A stretch of DNA of 64,000 nt. Origin: M3007 sp964484205 (GTDB lineage: Bacteria; Bacteroidota; Bacteroidia; Chitinophagales; Saprospiraceae). Position numbers and translations under genes: made by a program. Shown piece by piece: positions 34,556-44,004 of this stretch (the stretch's first letter is position 1; each line of letters starts with the position of its first letter). The notes under the pieces are model-generated. The model saw nothing but the letters and a program-made list of their open reading frames with translations. It was not told the DNA's origin and did no database searches. The stretch spans positions 1 to 64,000 of the forward strand of contig CAZAEZ010000007.1 of assembly GCA_964484205.1 (NCBI GenBank). The letters run 5' to 3'.

Positions 34556-36265
34556 ATGATACAAGTTCTCCACATTGCTGCTGAATGTTATCCCGCCGCC
34601 AAAACCGGTGGCCTGGGTGACGTTGTCGGCTCGTTGCCAAAATACAATACCCAGGCGGGGGTGCTGACCGCCGCGATTATTCCAAAATACAGTCTGCGCT
34701 GGATTGAAAATCAGCACTGGACGACGGTATACACCAGTTCGGTCTGGATCAATTGGCGGCAATGGCATTTCCGCGTGCAGCAACAAACGGGCAACACCCT
34801 GGGATATCCGCTTTTTGTGGTCGACATCCCCGGGCTGTATGATCGCCCCGGTATTTACAACGACCCGTCTGGCGCCCCTTTTGGCGACGAACTGGAGCGG
34901 TACATTGCTTTTCAGCAAGCGGTGCTGGACTGGCTGTTGTCCTTTCCCTGGCAGGAGCGGCCACGCGTCTTGCACTGCCACGACCATCACACGGCACTGA
35001 TTCCCTGGATGGTAAAGTACTGCCCGGCATACCAACAACTGGCGCCCATTCCTACCGTTTTTACCATCCACAACGGCCAGTATCAGGGCGCCTTCAGTCC
35101 TAAAAACGCGCACCTGCTACCGCCCTACGAAGCCAGTGCGCGTAGTTTGCTCGACTGGGGGGGCATTATTAATCCGATGGCCACGGCGATCAAAACAGCC
35201 TGGGCGGTTACGACAGTTTCGCCGTCTTATTTGTTTGAACTTCATCAAAACAGCATGGGGCTTGAATCCCTTTTCCGGCAGGAATGGCGTAAGGAACACG
35301 GCATCATAAACGGGATCGACAGCCAGGTTTGGGACCCGGCCACCGACCCAATGATCCAATTCAGGCTGGAAGCAAAAAATATTACCAAGTATAAAGCCAA
35401 AAACAAAAGAGTGCTTTGCGAGTGGTTTGGCTTCTCCAACAAGTATCCGCTGGTGAGTTTTATCGGCAGGATCGTCAACGAAAAAGGCGCCGACCTTCTA
35501 CCGGATACCTATCGCCGCTTGTTGCAGAGCGGTGCGCGGATCAATTTCCTGATCCTGGGCACCGGGGAAAGCTGGACGGAGAACGAACTTCGGTCGATGG
35601 CGCACCAGTTTCCCGGCCGCGTCAATGCCGTGATCGACTACAACGAGGCCCTGGCACATCAGATTTACGCCGGGTCGGACTTCCTGGTCATGCCCTCGCG
35701 GGTGGAACCCTGCGGACTCAATCAAATGTATGCCATGCGGTATGGCACGATCCCAATCGTGCGGTCGGTCGGCGGCCTGAAAGATACCGTGCCGGATATC
35801 GGCGAGCCGGACGGCACCGGCAGAGGGCTGCGCTTTGACCAATTCAGTGTGGAAGATGCCACCTATGCGGTGTACCGGGCAGCCTCCATGTGGTACAATG
35901 ACCCGGAGACGGTTGTGCGCCTGCGCGAACGGGTTATGGCCATTGATTTTTCCTGGGAAAAAACAATTGAGCAGTATTTCTCGGTTTACCGCAATTTGGG
36001 CGCCGCCATCCAGCCCGAAGCGGTGAAACTGGAGGCTACGCCTACGGAAACACCGGCGCCCAAAGTGGCGCCTGCGCGCAAACCAGTTAAAAAGACAGCC
36101 CCGAAAAAAACAGTCGAAACACAACAACCCACGGTTACCGGGAAAAAGGCGAAACCGGCAAAAATGAAAAACATCGGACCGGAAAAACCGGCGGAAGCCC
36201 CCAAGGCAAAACCTGCCGGAAAAACGCCCAAGACCGCTTCAAAACCGAAGCGACCCAAAAAATAG
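34556..36265 (+). CDS. glgA: glycogen synthase (GT5) with basic C-terminal tail
   Basis: GlgA adds glucose from ADP-glucose to the growing alpha-1,4 chain in the cytoplasm. The 569-residue protein begins VLHIAAECYPAAKTGGLGDVVG, the ADP-glucose-binding K-T-G-G-L motif, and has the C-terminal domain motifs FIGRIVNEKGADLL and MPSRVEPCGLNQMYAMRYGT. I chose the ATG at 34556 because it starts the first strand; the frame is open from 34445 but that leader is not family-like. From about residue 482 to the end an 88-residue tail rich in Lys, Pro, Ala and Thr is added (KKTAPKKTVETQQ, GKTPKTASKPKRPKK), resembling histone-H1-like tails. glgC follows 23 bp later. Confidence 0.93.
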   Translation: MIQVLHIAAECYPAAKTGGLGDVVGSLPKYNTQAGVLTAAIIPKYSLRWIENQHWTTVYTSSVWINWRQWHFRVQQQTGNTLGYPLFVVDIPGLYDRPGIYNDPSGAPFGDELERYIAFQQAVLDWLLSFPWQERPRVLHCHDHHTALIPWMVKYCPAYQQLAPIPTVFTIHNGQYQGAFSPKNAHLLPPYEASARSLLDWGGIINPMATAIKTAWAVTTVSPSYLFELHQNSMGLESLFRQEWRKEHGIINGIDSQVWDPATDPMIQFRLEAKNITKYKAKNKRVLCEWFGFSNKYPLVSFIGRIVNEKGADLLPDTYRRLLQSGARINFLILGTGESWTENELRSMAHQFPGRVNAVIDYNEALAHQIYAGSDFLVMPSRVEPCGLNQMYAMRYGTIPIVRSVGGLKDTVPDIGEPDGTGRGLRFDQFSVEDATYAVYRAASMWYNDPETVVRLRERVMAIDFSWEKTIEQYFSVYRNLGAAIQPEAVKLEATPTETPAPKVAPARKPVKKTAPKKTVETQQPTVTGKKAKPAKMKNIGPEKPAEAPKAKPAGKTPKTASKPKRPKK

Positions 36266-36288
36266 TAAACTGCAAACAACGCAACACC

Positions 36289-37560
36289 ATGATAAAAATG
36301 ATTTCCTTGATCCTGGGCGGTGGTGCAGGTTCCCGCCTGTTTCCGCTAACGGAAAAACGCTCCAAACCTGCTGTCCCGATTGCCGGTAAATACCGCCTCA
36401 TCGATATTCCGATTTCCAACTGCATCAATTCCGGCGTCAAACGCATGTTCGTACTCACACAGTACAACTCGGCCTCGCTCAATGCCCACATCAAGAACAC
36501 CTATAATTTTGACCATTTTACACATGGTTTTGTCGACATTCTGGCCGCCGAACAAACGCCGGGCGATTCCAACTGGTTTCAGGGCACTGCCGATGCCGTT
36601 CGGCAAAGCCGCAAGCACTTTGAACGCCACGATTTTGACTATGTGCTCATCCTGTCGGGCGACCAGTTGTACCAGATGGATTTTGAAGAAATGGCGCATT
36701 ATCATATCGAACAGAATGCCGATATCACGATCGCCTGCCTGCCGGTAAATGCCAAGGATGCCACCGGGTTTGGAATTATGAAGGTGGATGACAAAGGGTA
36801 CATTCCCCGCTTTATTGAAAAACCGGCAACAGACCAGTTGCCCAATTGGGTCAGTGAGGTGAGTGCGGCATACCAGAAACGGGGCCTGGTCTATATGGCG
36901 TCTATGGGAATCTATATTTTCAATCGAAAGGCCTTGCTTGATTTATTTGACCAGCATCCGGATTCTACCGATTTTGGAAAAGAAATTATTCCGGCAGCGA
37001 TTCAAAGTCGCCGGAAGGTGGCCGCTTATCCGTATAGTGGCTATTGGACCGACATTGGAACAATCCGTTCTTTTTTTGAGGCCAACATTGAGCTGACCGA
37101 TCATATCCCGTCGTTCAATTTGTTCGATACCCGCCGCCAGATATATACCCGGGGGCGTATGCTTGCACCGGCCAAGTTTTACGGCGGTACGCAGGTAAAT
37201 CGAGCCCTGATTGCGGAAGGCTCCATTATCCATGCCCGCGTGATTGAAAGTGCGATCATTGGGATTCGTTCGCGGATTGGTGAAAATTCGGTGGTCAAAG
37301 ATGCGATTGTCATGGGGAATGATTCGTACCAAACACTCCAGGAAATTGCTACCAACCCGGATGAAATTCCATTGGGCATCGGGCATAATACGCACATCGA
37401 GCACGCCATTCTCGACAAGGATTGCCGGATCGGGAATAATGTCGTGATCAAAGGCGGAACACATCTCGCCGATACCGATGCCGATGGCTATTGTATCCGG
37501 GACGGGGTGGTGGTTGTAAAGAAAAATGGCGTTATCCCGGAAGGCACCCGGATCATGTAA
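36289..37560 (+). CDS. glgC: glucose-1-phosphate adenylyltransferase
   Basis: GlgC makes ADP-glucose from glucose-1-phosphate and ATP, the committed step of glycogen synthesis, and feeds the GlgA encoded just upstream. The 423-residue protein opens with the pyrophosphorylase motif ILGGGAGSRLFPLTEKRSKP, contains the sugar-binding region GTADAVRQ and LSGDQLYQMD, FIEKP near 185 and a left-handed beta-helix C-terminal domain with allosteric sites (VNRALIAEGSIIHARVIESA). Length and motif order are normal. Starting Met may be residue 1 or the Met at 36298; the former gives the family length. Confidence 0.95.
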   Translation: MIKMISLILGGGAGSRLFPLTEKRSKPAVPIAGKYRLIDIPISNCINSGVKRMFVLTQYNSASLNAHIKNTYNFDHFTHGFVDILAAEQTPGDSNWFQGTADAVRQSRKHFERHDFDYVLILSGDQLYQMDFEEMAHYHIEQNADITIACLPVNAKDATGFGIMKVDDKGYIPRFIEKPATDQLPNWVSEVSAAYQKRGLVYMASMGIYIFNRKALLDLFDQHPDSTDFGKEIIPAAIQSRRKVAAYPYSGYWTDIGTIRSFFEANIELTDHIPSFNLFDTRRQIYTRGRMLAPAKFYGGTQVNRALIAEGSIIHARVIESAIIGIRSRIGENSVVKDAIVMGNDSYQTLQEIATNPDEIPLGIGHNTHIEHAILDKDCRIGNNVVIKGGTHLADTDADGYCIRDGVVVVKKNGVIPEGTRIM

Positions 37561-37617
37561 ACCGAGATCGACCTTGAACTTTTTTGACTGAAATCCGGCA
37601 TGGAACCGGTGGTTTGC

Positions 37618-37625
37618 TATTTTTG
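37618..37625 (+). promoter_or_regulatory. -7 promoter element, TATTTTTG
   Basis: TAnnTTTG match 35 bp ahead of the von Willebrand protein ATG. The nearest upstream TTTG (37583-37586) is farther than the usual -33 spacing, so support is moderate. Confidence 0.4.
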
Positions 37626-37660
37626 TGAAAATTGAAATTCAAATCCAAAATTTTCCAAAA

Positions 37661-39091
37661 ATGTTACGAAAACTGCTGATTACCGCTTGCCTGATCTTTT
37701 GCGCCTTTTCTCCTGCCTTTACACAACCTAATCCAACTTCCAACAACGTTTTGTTTCTGCTCGACGCCTCAGGCTCCATGTGGCAGAAACTGGATGGTGC
37801 GTTTAAAGTCACTATTGCCAAAACGGTATTGCAAAATCTGGTGAATAACCTGCCGGATAACACCCATGCAGGGCTGATCGCATACGGGCATAACCGGAAG
37901 TCCGACTGTGCGGATATTGAAACGTTGATCCCGCTGGAGCCGCTGGACAAAAAACGTTTCGCCGAACGCCTGGATGCCTTGAATCCAATTGGGATGACCC
38001 CAATTGCCAAATCCATAGAGCATGCACTGAAAATGCTTCAACAGGAACCGGAGGCGGTCACCTGTATCCTGGTTAGCGACGGCCTGGAAACTTGTTCCGG
38101 AGATGCCTGCGAGCTGGTGCGTCAGGCAAAGGCCCGGGGTGTCCGACTGACGATGCACGTCATTGGTTTCGGGTTGGAGGAGCAGGACCTTTCGGCTTTG
38201 GAGTGCATCGCACAGGCCGGCGGCGGGCAATACTTTTCGGCAAACAATGCCGAAGAACTAGGCAAGGCCCTGGAAAAAACCGTGGAACAACCCGCCATGG
38301 ACGGCGGCTTTTTATCGGTCAAAGTCAGCCTTGACGGGCAACTCAAAGACGCCACCGTGCGGGTGTTTAAACAGGGTGAAACCGTGGAAATCGCTGCCGG
38401 GCGCACCTACGAAGCCGCCGCGACCAACCCACGTATATTTCAACTGCCTGCCGGGAAATACACGGTCGAGGCAAGTGCCGTCCGCATCGACGGGAATCCG
38501 GTACAAACATTCCGGGAAGTTGTGGTGCAGGGCACCGACACCACAACCCTGGTGGCCGATTTTTCCCAGGTTACCTTCGAACTGCTGGTAACCCGGAACG
38601 GGGAGTTGTCGGATGCCGCGGTGTCGCTGCTCGATCCGGTGACGAAAAAGGCGGTTGCCAGCGGCCGGACGTATACCAACAAATCGCACAACCCGAAAAA
38701 ATTCAACGTGATTCCCGGAACCTACACCGTTCAGATCAAAGCGATTGAAATTGCGGGAAGCCCGGTAAAGCTATTTGAAAATCAACGACTTGATGCCGGC
38801 GGGCAGCTAAGCCTCAGCCATGACTTCACCTCCGGCGAGTTGAAAATCGGCGCCCGGAAGGCCGGCGCTCTGATTGATGCTGCCGTGACGGTTAACCAAA
38901 AAACGGATAATAAAAACATTGCCGGCGGGCGCACGTACACCAGTGCAAACTCCAACCCCAAAAGTTTTACGCTGCCACCCGGAACGTACACTGTGGTGCT
39001 TAGCCCCGTGCGACCCAAAGACCTGGCGAAAAAAACAATTGAAGTAGAAGTGACCGCCAAAGGAATAACCGAAAAAATTGTAGAGTGGTAA
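37661..39091 (+). CDS. secreted von Willebrand factor A protein with three tandem beta modules
   Basis: A 476-residue exported protein. The signal peptide (LLITACLIFCAFSPAFTQ) is followed by a vWA domain (about 35-215) with the metal-ion site DASGSMWQ and SDGLETCSG. The rest is three similar beta modules (about 220-310, 315-395 and 400-475), each with G-R-T-Y, N-P-K/R-x-F and L-P-P/A-G-K/T-Y-T-V. VWA domains bind protein ligands through a divalent metal; here a periplasmic or surface assembly role is likely but not shown. The ATG at 37661 precedes the signal; an upstream GTG at 37625 falls in the promoter region and is unlikely. Confidence 0.85.
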   Translation: MLRKLLITACLIFCAFSPAFTQPNPTSNNVLFLLDASGSMWQKLDGAFKVTIAKTVLQNLVNNLPDNTHAGLIAYGHNRKSDCADIETLIPLEPLDKKRFAERLDALNPIGMTPIAKSIEHALKMLQQEPEAVTCILVSDGLETCSGDACELVRQAKARGVRLTMHVIGFGLEEQDLSALECIAQAGGGQYFSANNAEELGKALEKTVEQPAMDGGFLSVKVSLDGQLKDATVRVFKQGETVEIAAGRTYEAAATNPRIFQLPAGKYTVEASAVRIDGNPVQTFREVVVQGTDTTTLVADFSQVTFELLVTRNGELSDAAVSLLDPVTKKAVASGRTYTNKSHNPKKFNVIPGTYTVQIKAIEIAGSPVKLFENQRLDAGGQLSLSHDFTSGELKIGARKAGALIDAAVTVNQKTDNKNIAGGRTYTSANSNPKSFTLPPGTYTVVLSPVRPKDLAKKTIEVEVTAKGITEKIVEW

Positions 39092-39124
39092 CGGTCCCCG
39101 ACGTGGCGCCAGTTATCTGCCGGT

Positions 39125-40243
39125 TCAGCTGTTCAACATTACCGGCATGACCAGCATGAGGATTTCCCGGTCGTTGTTGTCCTCCTCGATCGGGGTCAGG
39201 ATGCCTGCTTTCGACGGCGTGGAAAATTCCATCCGGACCTCCTCGCTGTCGAGTGCTGTAAGCATTTCCACCAAAAATTTGGCGTTGAAGGCGATACGCA
39301 GGGGCGTGCCTTCAAAACTGCAGGTCATTTGCTCGGTGGCTTCGTTGGAAAAATCGAGATCCTGTGCGGAAATGGTCAGGCTTTTGTCCGAAACATCCAG
39401 GACAACCTGGTTTGTGGTTTTGTTGGCATAGATCGCAATCCGCTTCAGCGAATTCTGGAAATCGGCCCGGTTAACCGTCATGGCGTTCGGATTGTCGACC
39501 GGTATGACGGCATTGTAATCCGGGTACCGCGCATCGATCAGGCGACAGATCAGGTTAAAGTCGCCGAAGTTGAAAAAGGCGTTCGACTTGTTGAAGGCAA
39601 TGGCAACGTTGTCGTCGGCGGGTAAGGCATTTTTCAGCAGGTTGAGCGCTTTTTTCGGGATGATAAACGAGGTTGCTACTTCGCCGGCCAGTTGGTGCGT
39701 ACCAATTTTGACCAATTTGTGGGCATCGGTAGCCACGCAGATCAGTTTGTTGAAATCGATCTGGAAATACACGCCGGTCATCGCCGGGCGCAATTCGTCG
39801 TTCGAAGTGGCAAACACCGTTTTGTTGATGGCTTCGAGCAGGTACTTGCTGCTGATTTTGACGGTGTCGGTTGTATCCGCTTCGGGGGGCGTGGGGAAAT
39901 CTTCGCCTTTTTCACCGGCCAGCCGGTATTTGCCGTAGGAAGAGGTGATTTCGATGCCGTAGTTTTCTTCGTCGACGGTGAAGGTCACGGGTTGCTGGGG
40001 TAGCGCTTTCAGGGTTTCCAGCAGAATTTTTGCCGGCACGGCAATCGTAAAATCATTATCGGCCAGCACCTCGATGGTGGTGGAAATGCTAGTTTCCAGG
40101 TCGGTGGCGGTAATGGTTAGTTTTTTGTTTTCTATGGAAAAAAGGAAGTCCTCCAAAATTGGCAATACCGGGTTGGAGCCGATTGCACCGGAGGCGACTT
40201 GCAGTTGCTTCAGAAGTTCGGAAGAAGAAACACTGAATTTCAT
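39125..40243 (-). CDS. dnaN: DNA polymerase III beta subunit (sliding clamp)
   Basis: DnaN dimers ring DNA and tether the replicative polymerase. The 372-residue protein starts MKFSVSSSELLKQLQVASGAI and shows the three clamp domains, with LPILEDFLFSIENKKLTITATDLE-like first-domain sequence and the C-terminal VMPVMLNS (M-P-M/V-x-L ending typical of clamps). Length is normal. It is convergent with the vWA protein, 33 bp apart, and divergent from the M16 homolog; dnaA or recF are not in the window. Confidence 0.97.
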   Translation of the reverse strand: MKFSVSSSELLKQLQVASGAIGSNPVLPILEDFLFSIENKKLTITATDLETSISTTIEVLADNDFTIAVPAKILLETLKALPQQPVTFTVDEENYGIEITSSYGKYRLAGEKGEDFPTPPEADTTDTVKISSKYLLEAINKTVFATSNDELRPAMTGVYFQIDFNKLICVATDAHKLVKIGTHQLAGEVATSFIIPKKALNLLKNALPADDNVAIAFNKSNAFFNFGDFNLICRLIDARYPDYNAVIPVDNPNAMTVNRADFQNSLKRIAIYANKTTNQVVLDVSDKSLTISAQDLDFSNEATEQMTCSFEGTPLRIAFNAKFLVEMLTALDSEEVRMEFSTPSKAGILTPIEEDNNDREILMLVMPVMLNS

Positions 40244-40278
40244 TGGATGTTATTTGATTGAGAATGCCAGAAAAACGG

Positions 40279-40286
40279 CAAAATTA
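40279..40286 (-). promoter_or_regulatory. promoter of dnaN: -7 TAATTTTG
   Basis: Perfect TAnnTTTG on the minus strand, 36 bp before the dnaN start, with a TTTG about 21 bp upstream of it, the Bacteroidota -33/-7 arrangement. Confidence 0.65.
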
Positions 40287-40391
40287 TGCGTTGGAACGGT
40301 TTTTATTCAAATTTTGGGCCGTGCAAAAATACATCCTCCGAGTCGGCTTTTTGTGGAAAAAAACTAACATTCTGTTAATAACAGAATCCCG

Positions 40392-40399
40392 TACCTTTG
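40392..40399 (+). promoter_or_regulatory. -7 promoter element, TACCTTTG
   Basis: Perfect TAnnTTTG match 39 bp ahead of the M16-homolog ATG. The -33 region is weak (CTGTTA). Confidence 0.5.
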
Positions 40400-40438
40400 C
40401 ACACTACCTCAGGAAATTGGTCTTTTTAACCGCGTTTT

Positions 40439-41749
40439 ATGCCCACCACGCCCATTAAAAATCCCACAACTATAACATCCAAAATGCGCCGGAGTGCCCC
40501 GCACATCCGCGCGGTCAGCCAATTGACATTGCCGCTGCCCAACGTTATTCGCCTGGATAACGGGCTGCCGGTTTACGTGCTGGATTTTCCGGAGCAGGAA
40601 ATTCTGAAACTGGAAGTAGTGTACAATGCCGGCCGGCCGGCCGAGGCCAAGCGGTTGGTCGCCCGGGCCACGGCGCGGATGGTACAGGAGGGCACCCGGC
40701 AAAAAAGCGCCGCGGTTATTGCCGAGTTGATCGACTTTTACGGGGGCTCCCTGAGCATACCGACGAATCTCGACAGTGCCAACTTTCTCCTGTTTTCCCT
40801 GCACCGGCATGCCGAAAAACTGGTCCCTGTTTTTGCCGAATTGCTGCATGAGCCGGCTTTCCCTGAAAATGAACTGGAAACCTTCAAGCGTGCCGGCGCC
40901 CGCTCGTTGGCCATCGACCTGGACAAGGAGGAAGTGCTGGCTTACCGAAAAGTTACCGAGTTGATCTTTGGACCGGACCACCCGTACGGCTACAATTCCA
41001 CGCCGGAGGACTATGTAGCCTTGCAGCGCACCGACCTGACCGGGCATTTTGAGCGCTGGTACACGCCGGCGAATTGCCGGATTTTTGCCAGCGGGCGCGT
41101 CGATCATGCTGTTCAGCGCCTGCTCAATCAGCACTTTGGGCAGGAGCGCCGGGAAGGGGCAGCGTTGGCGGTTTCGCCCATGGCGCCGAAATATGCGGCA
41201 CAAACCATCCACTTGCGTCATCCCGGCTCCCTGCAAACCGCCGTCAAGATCGGCCGGCCGCTTTTTGCCCGCCGCCACCCCGATTACAACGGGATGTATG
41301 TGTTGAATACCATTTTGGGCGGTTATTTCGGCTCCCGGCTCATGCGGAATATTCGCGAAAAGCGCGGGTATACCTACAATATTTATTCTACTGCCGATGC
41401 CATGCTGCACGATGGCTGTTTTTATATTGCCACCGAAGTGGACAATGCAAAAGTGCGCGCGACCATCAAACAGATTTTTGCCGAGATGGACCGCCTCCAG
41501 GAAGCCCCCGTTCCGGATGCCGAACTGAACATGGTGCGGAATTACCTGCTCGGCATGTTGCTGAACGGACTGGATGGTCCGCTGAATATTTCCGATGTGA
41601 TCAAAACCCTGGTAACGGAAGATCTTCCCCTGGATGCCTTCGACGGTCTGGTGCATACCATCCGCACGATAACGCCAAAGCAACTTCAAAAGCTCGCCCG
41701 GCGGTATTTGAAAACGGCTGATTTTAGTGTGGTCACTGTTGGAAAATGA
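40439..41749 (+). CDS. M16 family peptidase homolog lacking the zinc motif
   Basis: A 436-residue protein of the insulinase/processing-peptidase fold. It lacks a signal peptide. Early strands read VIRLDNGLPVYVLDF, then the expected catalytic H-x-x-E-H position reads A-R-A-T-A-R-M, so no zinc can be bound; the conserved E later in the motif region is not preserved either. The C-terminal half keeps the R/Y substrate-binding motif (MRNIREKRGYTYNIY). Such inactive M16 subunits usually pair with an active one, as in bacterial PqqF-like or mitochondrial processing pairs, but no active partner lies in this window. It is transcribed divergently from dnaN. Confidence 0.88.
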   Translation: MPTTPIKNPTTITSKMRRSAPHIRAVSQLTLPLPNVIRLDNGLPVYVLDFPEQEILKLEVVYNAGRPAEAKRLVARATARMVQEGTRQKSAAVIAELIDFYGGSLSIPTNLDSANFLLFSLHRHAEKLVPVFAELLHEPAFPENELETFKRAGARSLAIDLDKEEVLAYRKVTELIFGPDHPYGYNSTPEDYVALQRTDLTGHFERWYTPANCRIFASGRVDHAVQRLLNQHFGQERREGAALAVSPMAPKYAAQTIHLRHPGSLQTAVKIGRPLFARRHPDYNGMYVLNTILGGYFGSRLMRNIREKRGYTYNIYSTADAMLHDGCFYIATEVDNAKVRATIKQIFAEMDRLQEAPVPDAELNMVRNYLLGMLLNGLDGPLNISDVIKTLVTEDLPLDAFDGLVHTIRTITPKQLQKLARRYLKTADFSVVTVGK

Positions 41750-41932
41750 CAATTGCACCGCCGGCATTGCCGAAAAAAACGAGCCGTTTGGCGCACCACA
41801 TTCCGGGACGCAGCAGATTTTGCAGCATTGCTTCCGGGAAAACCCTGAAAAATGCATTCTTTTGAAGGAAAATAAAGGAAAATTAAAATTTTGCAATTGC
41901 AATTCCGTGTTCCGTTTTCAAAAATTCATGTG

Positions 41933-41940
41933 TAGTTTTG
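41933..41940 (+). promoter_or_regulatory. promoter of the mre operon: -7 TAGTTTTG
   Basis: Perfect TAnnTTTG, 55 bp before mreB, with a T-rich TTTTC about 15-19 bp upstream as a weak -33. Confidence 0.5.
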
Positions 41941-41995
41941 CGCGCTTTTTAGCGTAAGTTGCACTTTTTCCGAAGAACTTTAAATCTGACATACT

Positions 41996-43027
41996 TTGAA
42001 CTTTTTCAAATTTTTTAAGCAGGAGTTGGCAGTGGACCTGGGGACGGCCAATACGCTCATCATGATGGATGACCAGGTAGTGGTGGACGAGCCCTCGATT
42101 GTTGCCACGGACCGGCGCACCGGACAGACGATCGCCATCGGGCACCGGGCAATGCAGATGCACGAAAAAACCCACGATAACATCAAGACGGTGCGCCCCT
42201 TGAAAGATGGCGTGATTGCCGATTTCCAGGCGGCGGAAGCCATGATCCAAAGCATGATCCAAATGGTGGGTAAACGCAGCTCCCTGTTTGGCTATCTGAA
42301 AATGGTGATTTGTATCCCAAGTGGAATTACCGAAGTTGAAAAACGCGCAGTTTTTGATTCCGCCGACCACGTGGACAGTAAAGAAACCTACCTGATCCAT
42401 GAGCCGATGGCCGCTGCTCTGGGCATCGGGCTGAACATCGAGGAGCCGATCGGAAATATGATCATTGATATCGGTGGCGGTACTACTGAAATTGCGGTGA
42501 TTGCGCTTTCCGGTATTGTTTGCGACCAGTCGATCCGCATTGCCGGCGACGAGCTCACCAATGACATCATGGGTTACATGAAGCGGGAGCACAATATTCT
42601 TATTGGAGAACGTACCGCCGAGCAAATCAAGATCAACGTAGGCTCCGCTTTGCACGAATTGGAAAACCCGCCGGAAGATTATGCCGTGAACGGCCGCGAC
42701 TTGATGACCGGTATTCCGAAACAAATCAAAGTCAGCTACCAGGAAGTTGCTTATGCTTTGGACAAGAGCATCAGCAAAATTGAAGACGCCGTGTTGAAAG
42801 CGCTTGAAATGACACCGCCGGAATTGGCCTCGGATATTTACAAGACAGGCCTGTACCTCACCGGTGGCGGGGCTTTGCTTCGCGGCCTGGCCGGCCGCCT
42901 TGAGCAAAAAACCAAGTTGCAGGTGCATGTTCCGGAAGACCCGCTGCGTGCGGTGGTGCGGGGCACGGGCATGGCGCTCAAAGGAACCCACAAATTTTCC
43001 TTTTTGATCGACCGGAAGAGTGTCTGA
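41996..43027 (+). CDS. mreB: rod-shape actin homolog MreB
   Basis: MreB forms membrane-bound filaments that steer lateral wall synthesis. The 343-residue protein has the actin-fold phosphate loops LAVDLGTANTLI and MIIDIGGGTTEIAVI, EPMAAALGIG, and the adenosine motif LTGGGALLRGLAGRL. It begins at a TTG codon (41996); an in-frame TGA at 41987 rules out an upstream start and the N-terminus then fits the family. The gene heads mreB-mreC-mreD-mrdA; 116 bp separate it from mreC. Confidence 0.96.
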   Translation: MNFFKFFKQELAVDLGTANTLIMMDDQVVVDEPSIVATDRRTGQTIAIGHRAMQMHEKTHDNIKTVRPLKDGVIADFQAAEAMIQSMIQMVGKRSSLFGYLKMVICIPSGITEVEKRAVFDSADHVDSKETYLIHEPMAAALGIGLNIEEPIGNMIIDIGGGTTEIAVIALSGIVCDQSIRIAGDELTNDIMGYMKREHNILIGERTAEQIKINVGSALHELENPPEDYAVNGRDLMTGIPKQIKVSYQEVAYALDKSISKIEDAVLKALEMTPPELASDIYKTGLYLTGGGALLRGLAGRLEQKTKLQVHVPEDPLRAVVRGTGMALKGTHKFSFLIDRKSV

Positions 43028-43143
43028 TTGGATGCACACGCAGCCACCAGGTATCTTTCCATTCCGGATTTTCCGCAAATAAAATTCCCGGGACTGTGTC
43101 GGCGCCTTTTGCAGGTTTGAACACAATCCCGGTTTTTTGAACT

Positions 43144-44004
43144 ATGCACTCCATAATACAACTCTTCATCAAGCATGGCGGTTTGCTCACGCTGGTTGTA
43201 GTGGAGGTGTTTTGTTTTTTTCTCATCGCCTCCTACAACCCTACCCAGGGGCAGATTTCAGAAGCAAGCTGGACCCGGTACTCCGGCACGATGCTCAATT
43301 GGAAGCGATCTTTTCTGGATTATTTTAACCTGAAAGACGAAAACATCCGCTTGCGCCTCGAAAATGCCCGGCTGCAAACGCAACTGGCAAACTCCCGCAT
43401 CATTGAAGTGCCGACACTGGATACCGTGACGCGAAAAGTACTGGCCGATACGCTTGAAAATAAACTTATCCGGCCGGAGTACCTGCTCATCAGCGGGCGC
43501 GTGATCAGCAACACCATCGCTGTCGGGAACAACTGGATGATTATCAACCGCGGGAAAAAAGACGGCGTGGAACCCAACTCCGGCGTGGTTACCCGATCAG
43601 GTGTGGCCGGCGTGGTGCGGCATGTGTCCGACCATTTTTCCCTGGCCATGTCGGTCTTGCACCGGCAAACAAAAATTTCGGCAGCGCTGAAAGGCTATCA
43701 TTATTTCGGCTCCCTGGTTTGGGAAGGCAATAACCCGGAGTACATGAGCCTCACGGACATTCCATACCACCTTCCGGTCAAACAGGGCGATACCGTGCTG
43801 GTCAGCAACTACACGTTGCTTTTCCCGGAAGGGCACATGGCCGGTATCGTGGATGAAGCTTACCGCAAGCCCGAAAGCAATTTTATGAATATCCGGGTCA
43901 AATTAAGCCAAAGCCCGGCCGATATCAATACGGTGTACATCGTTACAAACAGGTACGCGGCCGAACTCCGCCAATTGCAAGAGGAGGTGAAGGATGAACA
44001 ATAA
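43144..44004 (+). CDS. mreC: rod-shape determining protein MreC
   Basis: MreC links the cytoplasmic MreB to the wall synthases in the periplasm. The 286-residue protein has an N-terminal membrane helix (LLTLVVVEVFCFFLIAS), a short coiled coil (about 60-85) and the two-lobed beta domain with NTIAVGNNWMIINRGKKDGV and PVKQGDTVLVS. It overlaps mreD by 11 bp, so the pair is likely coupled in translation. Confidence 0.93.
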   Translation: MHSIIQLFIKHGGLLTLVVVEVFCFFLIASYNPTQGQISEASWTRYSGTMLNWKRSFLDYFNLKDENIRLRLENARLQTQLANSRIIEVPTLDTVTRKVLADTLENKLIRPEYLLISGRVISNTIAVGNNWMIINRGKKDGVEPNSGVVTRSGVAGVVRHVSDHFSLAMSVLHRQTKISAALKGYHYFGSLVWEGNNPEYMSLTDIPYHLPVKQGDTVLVSNYTLLFPEGHMAGIVDEAYRKPESNFMNIRVKLSQSPADINTVYIVTNRYAAELRQLQEEVKDEQ

